A DNA stretch of 64,000 nucleotides from Massilia sp. Se16.2.3 (GTDB lineage Bacteria > Pseudomonadota > Gammaproteobacteria > Burkholderiales > Burkholderiaceae_D): positions 3,162,001 through 3,226,000 of the forward strand of contig NZ_CP050451.1 of NCBI RefSeq assembly GCF_014171595.1. The letters are read 5' to 3'. Position 1 is the first letter of the stretch. Every line of letters starts with the position of its first letter. This document shows positions 16,911 through 25,024 of this stretch, piece after piece. The notes below the pieces were generated by a model. The model had not been told where the DNA came from. It did not search any database and worked only from the letters and a program-made list of their open reading frames with translations. The position numbers and the translations under genes were made by a program.

Positions 16911-19154
16911 ATGAAGAAGCAGATGTTGATGGTCGCCCTGGCATTGGCCGTGTCGACCCACGCGGTCACCGCCCAGCAGCCCGAGAAAGCCCCCTCGCTC
17001 CAGATGAAGCCGGTCGCGGCCCAGACCCAGGCCGCCCTGTGGGCTTCGCGCGTGCTCGGGCGCTATCACTACAAGGCGATGCCGCTCGACGACGCGATGT
17101 CGGAGAAGATCTTCGACAATTACTTCGAGACCCTCGACAGCGAAAAACTGTATTTCACCCAGGCCGACATCGACCGCTTCACGCCCATGCGCACCAAGCT
17201 CGACGATGCCATCAACAACGAGGACCTGACCGTCCCGTTCACGGTCTACAACCTCTACCAGCAGCGCTTCACCGACCGCATGAACTATGCGCGCAGCCTG
17301 CTCAAGACCAAACTCGACTTCACCGCCGACGAAACCCTGCAGCTCGACCGTGAAAAAGCGCCCTGGGCCAAAAGCGAAGACGAAGTGCGCGACCTGTGGA
17401 GGAAGCGCGTCAAGAACGACTGGCTGCGCCTGAAGCTGGCCGGCAAGAACGAGAAAGCCATCCGCAGCACGCTCGACAAGCGCTACGAGAACTACATCTC
17501 GCGCCTGAAAAAGCTGAACAACGAAGACGTGTTCCAGATGTTCATGAACGCGTATGCCACCGCCATCGAGCCGCACACCAATTACCTGGGTCCGCGCTCG
17601 GCGGACAATTTCGATATCGCCATGCGCCTCTCGCTCGAAGGCATCGGCGCCGTGCTGCAGTCGCGCGACGACTACACCGTGATCCGCGAAATCGTGCCGG
17701 GCAGCCCGGCCGACAAGTCCGGCAAGCTGAAAGTCGGCGACCGTATCGTCGGCGTCGCCCAGGGTGACAAGGCGTTCGTCGACGTGCTCGGCTGGCGCAT
17801 CGACGATGTCGTGCAATTGATCCGCGGCGAGAAGGGCTCGACCGTGCGCCTGGACGTCATCCCCGGCGACGCCGGCGTCGATGCCAAGCACATGACGGTC
17901 TCGATGGTGCGCAAGAAAATCAGCATGGAAGAGCAGGCCGCGAAGAAGTCCATCATCCAGGTCAGGGAAGGCGGCGTGACGCGCCGCATCGGTGTGATCT
18001 CGCTGCCGACCTTCTACCAGGACTTCGAGGCGCGCCGCAAGGGCGACAAGGACTTCAAGAGCGCCACGCGCGACGTCGAGCGCATCCTCGGCGAACTCAA
18101 GAAAGACAAGGTCGACAACGTGCTGATCGACCTGCGCAACAACGGCGGCGGTTCGCTGGTCGAGGCGGTCGAACTGACGGGCCTCTTCATCGACAAGGGC
18201 CCGGTGGTGCAGCAGCGCAGCGCCGAGGGCCGTGTCGAAGTCGAATCCGACACCAAGGCGGGCCTGGCCTGGGACGGCCCGATGGGCGTGCTGATCAACC
18301 GCGGTTCGGCCTCGGCCTCGGAAATCTTTGCCGCCGCCATCCAGGACTACGGCCGCGGCCTCGTCATCGGCGAACCGAGCTTCGGCAAGGGCACGGTGCA
18401 GACCCTGATCGACCTCGACCGCTTCTCGCAGTCCGAGAAAGTGCGCTACGGCGAACTGAAGATGACGATCGCCCAGTTCTTCCGCATCAATGGCGGCACC
18501 ACCCAGCTGCGCGGCGTCACGCCCGACATCAAGCTGCCCGTGACCACCGATCCGGAGGCCTTCGGCGAATCCTCGTTCGACAACGCGCTGCCGTGGGTGT
18601 CGATCAAGCCGGCCAACTACATGCCGGCCGGCGACCTGAAGGAACTGGTGGGGCCGCTGCAGAAACGCCACGAAGCCCGCATCTCGAAGGACAAGGAGTT
18701 CCAGGACCTGCGCGAAGACATCGCGGAAGTGCTGAAACTGCGCAAGGAGAATGCGATTTCGCTGAACGAAGCGGTGCGCCGCAAGGAACGCGACGCCCAG
18801 GATGCGCGTGCGCGCATGCGTGAAGCGCGCCTGGCGGCGGGCAAGGGCGAGAACACGGACGAGCCGGCGGCAGCGCCGGGCGGCAAGGAAGCCCGCAGCA
18901 AGGTGCCGGTGCCGACCAAGCCGGTCAAGGCCGTCGTCGCATCGCGCAACACGCCACAGCGCGACGACGGCCTGCAGGCCGACGAACGCGCCCTGTCGGC
19001 CGAGCTGGCGGCCGAGAAGGCCGCCAAGGATGCCAAGGATGTGCTGCTGCAGGAGGCCGCGCATATCCTGGCCGACGAAGTGGGCATGCTCAAGACCGAT
19101 ACCCGGATGGCCTCCCGCACCATGCCCTACATGGCGACCTCACGCCCGGAGTAA
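16911..19154 (+). CDS. prc: Carboxy-terminal processing / tail-specific protease
   Basis: This 747-aa periplasmic serine protease degrades proteins with non-polar C-termini and trims cell-wall-related substrates. Signs are a signal peptide (MKKQMLMVALALAVSTHAVT), a long helical Tsp N-terminal domain, and a PDZ domain (REIVPGSPADKSGKLKVGDR). The S41 core contains the catalytic Ser in NRGSASASEIFAA and Lys in EPSFGKGTVQT. The C-terminal DUF3340-type region is charged and Ala-rich. The length suits the Prc branch rather than the shorter CtpA branch. The start at 16911 is supported by GGAG upstream; the open frame extends earlier but without a signal peptide at its head. Confidence 0.93.
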   Translation: MKKQMLMVALALAVSTHAVTAQQPEKAPSLQMKPVAAQTQAALWASRVLGRYHYKAMPLDDAMSEKIFDNYFETLDSEKLYFTQADIDRFTPMRTKLDDAINNEDLTVPFTVYNLYQQRFTDRMNYARSLLKTKLDFTADETLQLDREKAPWAKSEDEVRDLWRKRVKNDWLRLKLAGKNEKAIRSTLDKRYENYISRLKKLNNEDVFQMFMNAYATAIEPHTNYLGPRSADNFDIAMRLSLEGIGAVLQSRDDYTVIREIVPGSPADKSGKLKVGDRIVGVAQGDKAFVDVLGWRIDDVVQLIRGEKGSTVRLDVIPGDAGVDAKHMTVSMVRKKISMEEQAAKKSIIQVREGGVTRRIGVISLPTFYQDFEARRKGDKDFKSATRDVERILGELKKDKVDNVLIDLRNNGGGSLVEAVELTGLFIDKGPVVQQRSAEGRVEVESDTKAGLAWDGPMGVLINRGSASASEIFAAAIQDYGRGLVIGEPSFGKGTVQTLIDLDRFSQSEKVRYGELKMTIAQFFRINGGTTQLRGVTPDIKLPVTTDPEAFGESSFDNALPWVSIKPANYMPAGDLKELVGPLQKRHEARISKDKEFQDLREDIAEVLKLRKENAISLNEAVRRKERDAQDARARMREARLAAGKGENTDEPAAAPGGKEARSKVPVPTKPVKAVVASRNTPQRDDGLQADERALSAELAAEKAAKDAKDVLLQEAAHILADEVGMLKTDTRMASRTMPYMATSRPE

Positions 19155-19191
19155 TCCTGGCTGGCGGCGGTCGGGAAAGCAGTTTTCCCTA

Positions 19192-19221
19192 AAAGAAAGC
19201 TTCCTCTTGGAAGCTTTCTTT
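19192..19221 (+). terminator. Intrinsic terminator after prc
   Basis: AAAGAAAGCTTCC (19192-19204) and GGAAGCTTTCTTT (19209-19221) form a perfect 13-bp stem with a 4-nt loop. The T-rich right arm continues as CATTT. Its symmetry would also allow function on the other strand. Confidence 0.8.
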
Positions 19222-19258
19222 CATTTAAGAACAAGAATCAATCGAAACAGGCGCATAT

Positions 19259-19275
19259 TGGCACCGTGTTAGCAT
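19259..19275 (+). promoter_or_regulatory. Sigma-54-like promoter of the third PEP-CTERM gene
   Basis: TGGCAC-CGTGT-TAGCAT keeps GG and GC exactly 12 bp apart, with one mismatch to the -12 consensus TTGC. It lies 79 bp before the ATG at 19355 and matches the elements before the other PEP-CTERM genes. Confidence 0.5.
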
Positions 19276-19354
19276 GATATTGCTTTGTAAATACTTCCCG
19301 CTCTCAACAGCGGTATCCGAGCATTCATTGTCATCACAATAACAGGAGTCGCCC

Positions 19355-19714
19355 ATGCAAGTTCGCCACATCGTTTTCGCCCTCGTCTGTGCCGCCGCCG
19401 GTACTGCCCAGGCCGATATCGTGCAGATCGCACGTCCCGATCGCATCGTGGAGCCGATGCCGGCACAGATCGCGCCGATCAATCCAGCCACCCCCGCCAT
19501 CCCGGCAGTGCCGGCGACGCCAGCCGTGCCGAATGGCCCGGGCATCCCGGCGACGCCTGCGATTCCGGCCACCCCGGCCGTGCCCGCCGTGCCCGGTATC
19601 GTGACCTTGCCGGTTGCGCCCATTGCCGTCGAGGTGCCCGAACCGGCAAGCATCGCGCTGCTGCTCGCCGGTGTGGCCGGCATGGGCGTCCTGCGCCGCC
19701 GCCGCGCACGCTGA
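19355..19714 (+). CDS. PEP-CTERM protein with Pro-Ala-rich low-complexity body
   Basis: This 119-aa product has a signal peptide (MQVRHIVFALVCAAAGTAQA). Its middle part consists mostly of PATPAIPAVPATPAVP-type repeats of 3-4 residues. The sorting tail is EVPEPASIALLLAGVAG followed by RRRRAR. With no folded domain, it probably acts as an extended surface or matrix linker after exosortase processing. The repeat is encoded by non-identical codons, so it is not a simple DNA satellite. It is a single gene between two terminators. Confidence 0.85.
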   Translation: MQVRHIVFALVCAAAGTAQADIVQIARPDRIVEPMPAQIAPINPATPAIPAVPATPAVPNGPGIPATPAIPATPAVPAVPGIVTLPVAPIAVEVPEPASIALLLAGVAGMGVLRRRRAR

Positions 19715-19729
19715 AGCGCGCGCTATGCA

Positions 19730-19764
19730 AGCGGCGCGACCCGGACGGGCGCGCCGCTTTTTTT
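19730..19764 (+). terminator. Rho-independent terminator
   Basis: AGCGGCGCG (19730-19738) pairs with CGCGCCGCT (19750-19758), and seven T follow. It ends the PEP-CTERM transcript. Confidence 0.88.
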
Positions 19765-19844
19765 CTCGTCCAGCGGTGGCGCAATGCAACGGCAGGGGCG
19801 GTCCGCTCCTGGCCGAGGACCCCTGGCGAACGCCCATCGGGTCT

Positions 19845-19875
19845 TTGACAACATCGCCCCCCTTTCCGGTACAAT
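19845..19875 (+). promoter_or_regulatory. Probable promoter of acyl-CoA dehydrogenase operon
   Basis: TTGACA at 19845-19850 and TACAAT at 19870-19875 are both close to consensus, although the 19-bp spacer is long. They lie 47 bp before the ATG at 19922. Confidence 0.5.
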
Positions 19876-19921
19876 CCTTGTGAACGATCGTGCTTTTTTG
19901 GCGCGCAAACAAGGAGACGGA

Positions 19922-21124
19922 ATGGACCTGAATTATTCGAACGAGGACCTGGCATTTCGCATTGAGGTGCGGGCCTTCCTGGATGCCGAGCTGCCTGCGG
20001 ACCTGCAGCAGAAGGTGCGCAAGCACCTGCGCCTGTCCAAGGAAGACAGCGTCCGCTGGCACAAGATCCTCGCCGCCAAGGGCTGGGTCGCGCCCGGCTG
20101 GCCGGTCGAGTTCGGCGGTCCGGGCTGGACGGCCACCCAGCGCCACATCTTCGAAGAAGAATGCGCCCGCGCCGGCACGCCGCAGATCATGCCTTTCGGC
20201 GTGAACATGGTCGCGCCCGTGATCATGGCTTTCGGCAGCCAGGCCCAGAAGGACTACTACCTGCCGCGCATCCTGTCCTGCGAGGACTGGTGGTGCCAGG
20301 GCTATTCCGAGCCAGGCGCCGGCTCCGACCTCGCGTCGCTGAAAACGACGGCCGTGCGCCATGCCGACGCCGACGGCGACTACTACCTCGTCAACGGACA
20401 GAAGACCTGGACCACGCTGGCCCAGCATGCCGACATGATCTTCTGCCTGGTGCGCACCGACACGGGCGTACGCAAACAGGAGGGCATCTCCTTCCTGCTG
20501 ATCGACATGCACAGCCCCGGCATCACGGTACGCCCGATCATCATGCTGGACGAAGACCACGAGGTGAACGAAGTGTTCTTCGACAACGTGCGCGTCCCGG
20601 CCAGTAATCTGGTGGGCCAGGAAAACCGCGGCTGGACCTATGCCAAGTACCTGCTCGGCCACGAGCGTACCGGCATCGCCGCGGTGGGCCGATCCAAGCG
20701 CGAGCTGGCCTTCGTGAAAACCCTGGCCGCGCGCGAAAACAAGAGCGGGCTGCCGCTGATCGAGGACCCGCTCTTCGCCGCGAAGCTGGCCAGCCTGGAA
20801 ATCGAACTGATGGCGCTGGAAATGACGGTGCTGCGCGTGCTGGCCAGGCCGAACCAGGCGCCGGGACCGGAAGCGTCCGTACTGAAGGTGCGTGGCACCG
20901 AGATCCAGCAGGCGCTGTCCGAGCTGATGGTCGAAGCCGTGGGGCCGATGGCGCTGCCTTTCGACCCGGCCTACCTCGAGGGCGAACGCGAACACAGCCT
21001 GGTCGGCGACGACGAGGCCGCGCCGCTGCTGGCGCACTACTTCAATTATCGCAAGACCTCCATCTATGGCGGCTCGAACGAAATCCAACGCAACATCATC
21101 TCCCAGATGATCCTGGGCCTGTAA
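19922..21124 (+). CDS. Acyl-CoA dehydrogenase, large (PimC-like) subunit
   Basis: This 400-aa FAD enzyme removes two hydrogens from the alpha-beta bond of an acyl-CoA. Family signatures are GYSEPGAGSDLASL, VNGQKTWTTLAQHAD and the C-terminal IYGGSNEIQRNIISQMILG. The Glu that short- and medium-chain enzymes carry in an IYEGT motif is Gly here, as in the larger partner of heteromeric dehydrogenases. AGGAGA precedes the ATG. It is first in a three-gene operon with a second dehydrogenase subunit (10 bp later) and a MaoC hydratase. The pair resembles pimeloyl-CoA dehydrogenase large and small subunits, suggesting dicarboxylic or branched acyl-CoA substrates, but the substrate is not certain. Confidence 0.88.
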   Translation: MDLNYSNEDLAFRIEVRAFLDAELPADLQQKVRKHLRLSKEDSVRWHKILAAKGWVAPGWPVEFGGPGWTATQRHIFEEECARAGTPQIMPFGVNMVAPVIMAFGSQAQKDYYLPRILSCEDWWCQGYSEPGAGSDLASLKTTAVRHADADGDYYLVNGQKTWTTLAQHADMIFCLVRTDTGVRKQEGISFLLIDMHSPGITVRPIIMLDEDHEVNEVFFDNVRVPASNLVGQENRGWTYAKYLLGHERTGIAAVGRSKRELAFVKTLAARENKSGLPLIEDPLFAAKLASLEIELMALEMTVLRVLARPNQAPGPEASVLKVRGTEIQQALSELMVEAVGPMALPFDPAYLEGEREHSLVGDDEAAPLLAHYFNYRKTSIYGGSNEIQRNIISQMILGL

Positions 21125-21134
21125 GGAGAGCACA

Positions 21135-22316
21135 GTGGACTTCAATTTCAATCCCGAGCAGCTCCAGTTCGCCGACGCGCTCAAGCGCTGGATCGGCCGC
21201 GACTACGGTTTCGAGGCGCGCCGCGCCATCATCCACTCCCAGGCCGGTGTCTCCGACGCGGCCTGGGCTACCCTGGCCGAACTGGGCATGACGGCGCTGC
21301 CTGTGGCGGAAGCGCATGGCGGCTTTTCAGGAAGCGCGGTCGACATGTTCGTCGTGATGCGCGAACTGGGCCGGGGCCTGGTGGTCGAGCCATATTTTGC
21401 CACCGTGCTGGGCGCCGAGTTCCTGCGCCTGGGTGCCCAAGCCGGCTTTGCTGCGGCCGAGCTTCTTGAACGCGTCGCCGGCGGCGAACTGAAACTGGCC
21501 TGCGCCCTGGGCGAACGCCAGTCGCGCCACGACCTGTTCGACATCGCCACCCGCGCACAAGCGAGTGGCGACGGCTGGACGATTAGCGGCGAAAAGAAGG
21601 TGGTGATTCACGGCTTTGAAGCGGGCGCGCTGATCGTCTCGGCGCGCGCAGGTGGCAGTGAAGGCGGCGGCCAGCGCGAGCACGGCGGCGTGCTGCTCTT
21701 CGTGCTGCCAGCCGATACCCCCGGCGTGACGGTCACCGGCTACCGCACCCTCGACGGCCAGCGCGCCGCCGACATCCGCTTCGACGGCGTGCAGCTCACG
21801 CGCGCGCAGCTGCTGGCCGACGAGGCGGCGGGTGCCGATATCCTCGACGCGACACTCGACTATGGCGCCGCGCTGCTGTGTGCCGAAGCGCTGGGCGCGA
21901 TGGAAGCCCTGTTCGAAGCGACGCTGGACTACCTGAAGACGCGCCAGCAGTTCGGTGCACCCATCGGCAAGTTCCAGGCCCTGCAGCACCGCATGGCTGA
22001 CATGTTCGTCCACCTCGAGCAGGCCCATTCGATGGCGCTGCTGGCGGCGGTGAAGATGGCGGCCACGGATCCGGTCGAACGCCGCCGCGCCGTCTCGGCC
22101 GCGAAGTACCGCGTCAACCAGGCGGCCCGCTTCGTCGGCCAGCAGGCGGTGCAGCTCCATGGCGGCATGGGCGTGACCGACGAACTGCCCGCCGCGCACT
22201 ACTTCAAGCGCCTGGCCGCCATCGAACTGCAACTGGGCGACAGCGACCACCACCTGGCGCGCTTCATCGCCCAGCCGGGTTTTGCGACGGGTGTCGTCGA
22301 GGCGGAGGCCGCATGA
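21135..22316 (+). CDS. Acyl-CoA dehydrogenase, small (PimD-like) subunit
   Basis: This 393-aa acyl-CoA dehydrogenase-fold protein begins at GTG 21135 with AAGGAGAG just upstream. It has the N-terminal helical domain (EQLQFADALKRWIGRDYGFE), the middle domain (GWTISGEKKVVIHG) and a C-terminal domain ending in QAVQLHGGMGVTDELPAAHY. The two genes are coupled and of similar size, so they probably form an alpha2-beta2 flavoenzyme with the preceding gene product. Its stop overlaps the next ATG (ATGA). Confidence 0.87.
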   Translation: MDFNFNPEQLQFADALKRWIGRDYGFEARRAIIHSQAGVSDAAWATLAELGMTALPVAEAHGGFSGSAVDMFVVMRELGRGLVVEPYFATVLGAEFLRLGAQAGFAAAELLERVAGGELKLACALGERQSRHDLFDIATRAQASGDGWTISGEKKVVIHGFEAGALIVSARAGGSEGGGQREHGGVLLFVLPADTPGVTVTGYRTLDGQRAADIRFDGVQLTRAQLLADEAAGADILDATLDYGAALLCAEALGAMEALFEATLDYLKTRQQFGAPIGKFQALQHRMADMFVHLEQAHSMALLAAVKMAATDPVERRRAVSAAKYRVNQAARFVGQQAVQLHGGMGVTDELPAAHYFKRLAAIELQLGDSDHHLARFIAQPGFATGVVEAEAA

Positions 22317-22777
22317 GCGATCAATGGTATTTCGAGGACTTCGTCCCCGGCCAGGAAATCGAACTCGGCCAGCGCAGCGTGACGGAGGAAGAGATCATCG
22401 CGTTCGCCACCCAGTTCGATCCCCAGCCCTTCCACATCGACCGCGACGCGGCGGCGCAATCGATTTACAAGGGCGTGATCGCCAGCGGCTGGCATACCTG
22501 CGCGATGATGATGCGCATGGTGGTCGACGGCATGCGTTTCGAGGAAGCGAGCATGGGTTCGCCGGGGCTGGACGGCGTGCGCTGGCACCAGCCGGTGCGC
22601 GCCGGCGACACGCTGTCGCTGCGCTACATCACGAAGGAAGTCAAGGCCTCGAGCTCCAAGCCCGACCGCGGCGTGGTGTGGTCGACCTGGGTCGCCACCA
22701 ACCAGCGTGGCGAGACCGTGTGCACGATCGAGGGGATGGCGATGATGCGGCGCCGGTCGACCGGGCAGGGCGGCTAG
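22313..22777 (+). CDS. MaoC family dehydratase
   Basis: This 154-aa hot-dog fold enzyme is likely an (R)-specific enoyl-CoA hydratase or dehydratase. The MaoC landmark is FATQFDPQPFHIDRDAA with the catalytic Asp/His pair, followed by SGWHTCAMMMRMVV. Overlap with the dehydrogenase small-subunit gene implies translational coupling. It would hydrate the enoyl-CoA that the dehydrogenase pair makes. Confidence 0.9.
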   Translation: MSDQWYFEDFVPGQEIELGQRSVTEEEIIAFATQFDPQPFHIDRDAAAQSIYKGVIASGWHTCAMMMRMVVDGMRFEEASMGSPGLDGVRWHQPVRAGDTLSLRYITKEVKASSSKPDRGVVWSTWVATNQRGETVCTIEGMAMMRRRSTGQGG

Positions 22778-23309
22778 CCGGGAAAATCGTCGGCAAGCGC
22801 GCGCCCGCCGTCGTCAAGCGCGGGCCAGGTTCGGAATCGGCCGGCCCGCCAGCAACCGGAACTAGCGGTTGCGAAGGCCTCGAATCTGTTCGGCACAGCG
22901 GTCGCCTTCCCGGAGCAGCTCGACGACCTTCGATTGGATCTCGCGATATTCCTTGAGCAAGGGAATGCAGCAGGGTTGGTCGTCGAGCCGCTCGGTAACA
23001 AGAAACAGCGCGCGGTGGCTGCTGTATGGTTGCCGTGTGGAACTATCCTCATTATGCTTGCCTTCCGCTTGACAACCAATGTCGCTACCAGGTGTCGTCG
23101 CCAGGATGCGACAACTTGTCGATCTTGTCATGGCGGCCGCTGGCCGCACCATGCGTTGGTCCGCTGCGCTGGATGACGTGTGACATGGTTTGTCGTACCC
23201 ATCTTTATGATTGGTGTTTCGGTCCGTGAAAACCGTGATCGCATTGCCGCGTCTGTCGACCGCAAGGGCAGGCAGCCATGGCGCACCTTGCTTGTGCACC
23301 GAGACGCAA
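22778..23309. other. Gene-poor region with one weak minus-strand ORF
   Basis: This 530-bp stretch has lower GC than its surroundings and no strong gene. The best candidate is an 89-codon minus-strand frame from ATG 23131 to the stop at 22862. Its last 45 residues look protein-like (LLKEYREIQSKVVELLREGD). No ribosome binding site is clear, so it may be a remnant. Confidence 0.3.
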
Positions 23310-24179
23310 ATGATCAAACCAATCCACGCTACCTGGAACCCTATGTCACCGAACAATTCCCCGAGTGTCGTCCAGCCGGGCAGTAGCGATTTCCCGGAGA
23401 TCTCTGCACTGTCACACCATGAACTCGACCTTCTGCTGGCGGAGGCCGAGCAGGCGCGGCTTGAGGAGATCGACAGGTATTGGACGCTGTGCCAGTCCGA
23501 CCCGAAGCTTGCGCAGAGCGTCATCGATGACGCGGCACCAATCCTTGCCGATGTCTTTCACCTGGCCCACGACAGGTTCGACGCACCGAAGCCAGGCGCC
23601 CTGGCCTGCCTGTCGAAAGCGACAGCGCGACTGCTTCAGGTCGAACCGGTGCGCGCGGCCCTGGTGGACGTATTGCCGGTCTCGCCGCTAGCGGATCCGG
23701 TCGACACCTTGTGGGAAAACGGCCGGGTCGTCGCGCTCAAAAGGGTGGAAGGCAAGCGGGTGGTCGTTCTCCGGTATGACGGACAATTGTTCAATCCGGG
23801 AACCGTTCCCGAAGAGGTCCTGGTCGCAGACCAGGATTGTTTTATCGTCTGCGAATTGGCGCGTGACGACCATGAAAACGAATACGAGATCCTGACGGCT
23901 TATGTCATCGGATTACTGGCAGGGGGCAAGTGGAACGCCGTGCAGGTCGGCCTGCGCGCGAGGAGCGATCTGATGCGGGACCTCGAGGCCATGGAGACAC
24001 TGGCGGAATGTGGAAGACTGAGCGGCGCACCATTCGATGCCAGGCCTTTCGCCGACTTCCCCACGGGTCGCGATGCTCTCATTGCACGGATCCGGGCCCG
24101 TAAGGCGCGGCTGCGGCTTGCCGATGCGATATCGCCTGCGCAGCAGTCGAATCCTGATATCGACGCCGACGCTTTGTAA
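23310..24179 (+). CDS. Hypothetical protein, unknown function
   Basis: A 289-aa acidic, mostly helical protein with no signal peptide or membrane segment. It opens with a Ser/Pro-rich stretch. A helical region follows (HHELDLLLAEAEQARLEEID), then a beta-rich middle (GRVVALKRVEGKRVVVLRYD). The end is an Arg-rich tail (ALIARIRARKARLRLADA). The start at 23310 or 23343 is uncertain because neither has a strong Shine-Dalgarno. No family was recognised. It lies in the accessory stretch between the acyl-CoA operon and the signalling genes. Confidence 0.6.
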   Translation: MIKPIHATWNPMSPNNSPSVVQPGSSDFPEISALSHHELDLLLAEAEQARLEEIDRYWTLCQSDPKLAQSVIDDAAPILADVFHLAHDRFDAPKPGALACLSKATARLLQVEPVRAALVDVLPVSPLADPVDTLWENGRVVALKRVEGKRVVVLRYDGQLFNPGTVPEEVLVADQDCFIVCELARDDHENEYEILTAYVIGLLAGGKWNAVQVGLRARSDLMRDLEAMETLAECGRLSGAPFDARPFADFPTGRDALIARIRARKARLRLADAISPAQQSNPDIDADAL

Positions 24180-24304
24180 CCAGCCCATGTTCCATCCAGC
24201 GATACGACGCCGTGCTGCGCAATCGGCGCAGCCTGCCGTCATGACTTGCAGGCTGCGTCGCCGGGCAACGGGCGGCCGATCAGGAAGGCCGCGCTAGTGT
24301 GCAC

Positions 24305-24880
24305 TCAAACGGCGTGCAGGGTGTAGCTATTGTCCTTGTCGAGCTCGAAGAACTGTTCGCCCCGGACGGGATCCGGGGTGTCGGTCCATAGCGTGACCCT
24401 GGACACCAGTTCCTCGACCAGCTGACGCAAAGCCCCGTTCTCTTCCATCGCGGCCATCAATTCGTGCCTGGCAATACCGGGCAGGAACAAGGGGGCCAGG
24501 GCAAGCCTGTCGCTCAGTGGGGGCGGGACGGCGCCGCCCAGCTTCCCATGCACCAGTTTCTGCAGGCGTTTGACGTCCGGATGATAACGGGCATCCGTTA
24601 CCGGCAACTGGAACATGTTTGGCGGCCTGCTGCATTCCACCCGGCAGACGATGAATCCCTCGCGCGGCTGGCCGACGCCGGCGGCGCCGTCGAATGCCAG
24701 TTCAACCGTCGGGCTTGCATAGACGGCCTTGCGGCGCGAAGGCTTGTCGTCCGGACGGGTCAATTCCCACAGGTTGTCGACGAAATACGGGACATTGCCC
24801 GGCATGCGTGCCCCTGGATGGGGCCTGTGCTCGCGCGCTGGATCGAAAGTGGCGCGAGAAACTGCACGGTACATCTGCAT
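24305..24880 (-). CDS. Unknown protein, possibly ADP-ribosyltransferase/RES-like fold
   Basis: This 191-aa soluble protein starts at ATG 24880, with CAGGAG seven bases upstream. It opens MQMYRAVSRATFDPAREH. It then has NVPYFVDNLWEL and a RRKAVYASPTVELAFDG segment, and ends near EQFFELDKDNSYTLHAV. The arrangement of an early Tyr-Arg strand, a YASPT strand and a late Glu recalls the R-S-E layout of ADP-ribosyltransferase or RES-type NAD-using toxins. This is a pattern impression only, not a family match. The gene lies downstream of, and on the same strand as, a WYL regulator. Confidence 0.55.
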   Translation of the reverse strand: MQMYRAVSRATFDPAREHRPHPGARMPGNVPYFVDNLWELTRPDDKPSRRKAVYASPTVELAFDGAAGVGQPREGFIVCRVECSRPPNMFQLPVTDARYHPDVKRLQKLVHGKLGGAVPPPLSDRLALAPLFLPGIARHELMAAMEENGALRQLVEELVSRVTLWTDTPDPVRGEQFFELDKDNSYTLHAV

Positions 24881-25024
24881 TGGAAGCTCCTGATTTTTTG
24901 TTTGTTGGTTAAACGGGCGCGAACGGGACGGCAATGCCCTTGCACCGGTCATTGCTGACATGCTGGCTGGATCTGTTCGCGGGCCTGCCGCTAACGCGCA
25001 CCTTGTTCGGCAGTAGGGAGCAGC

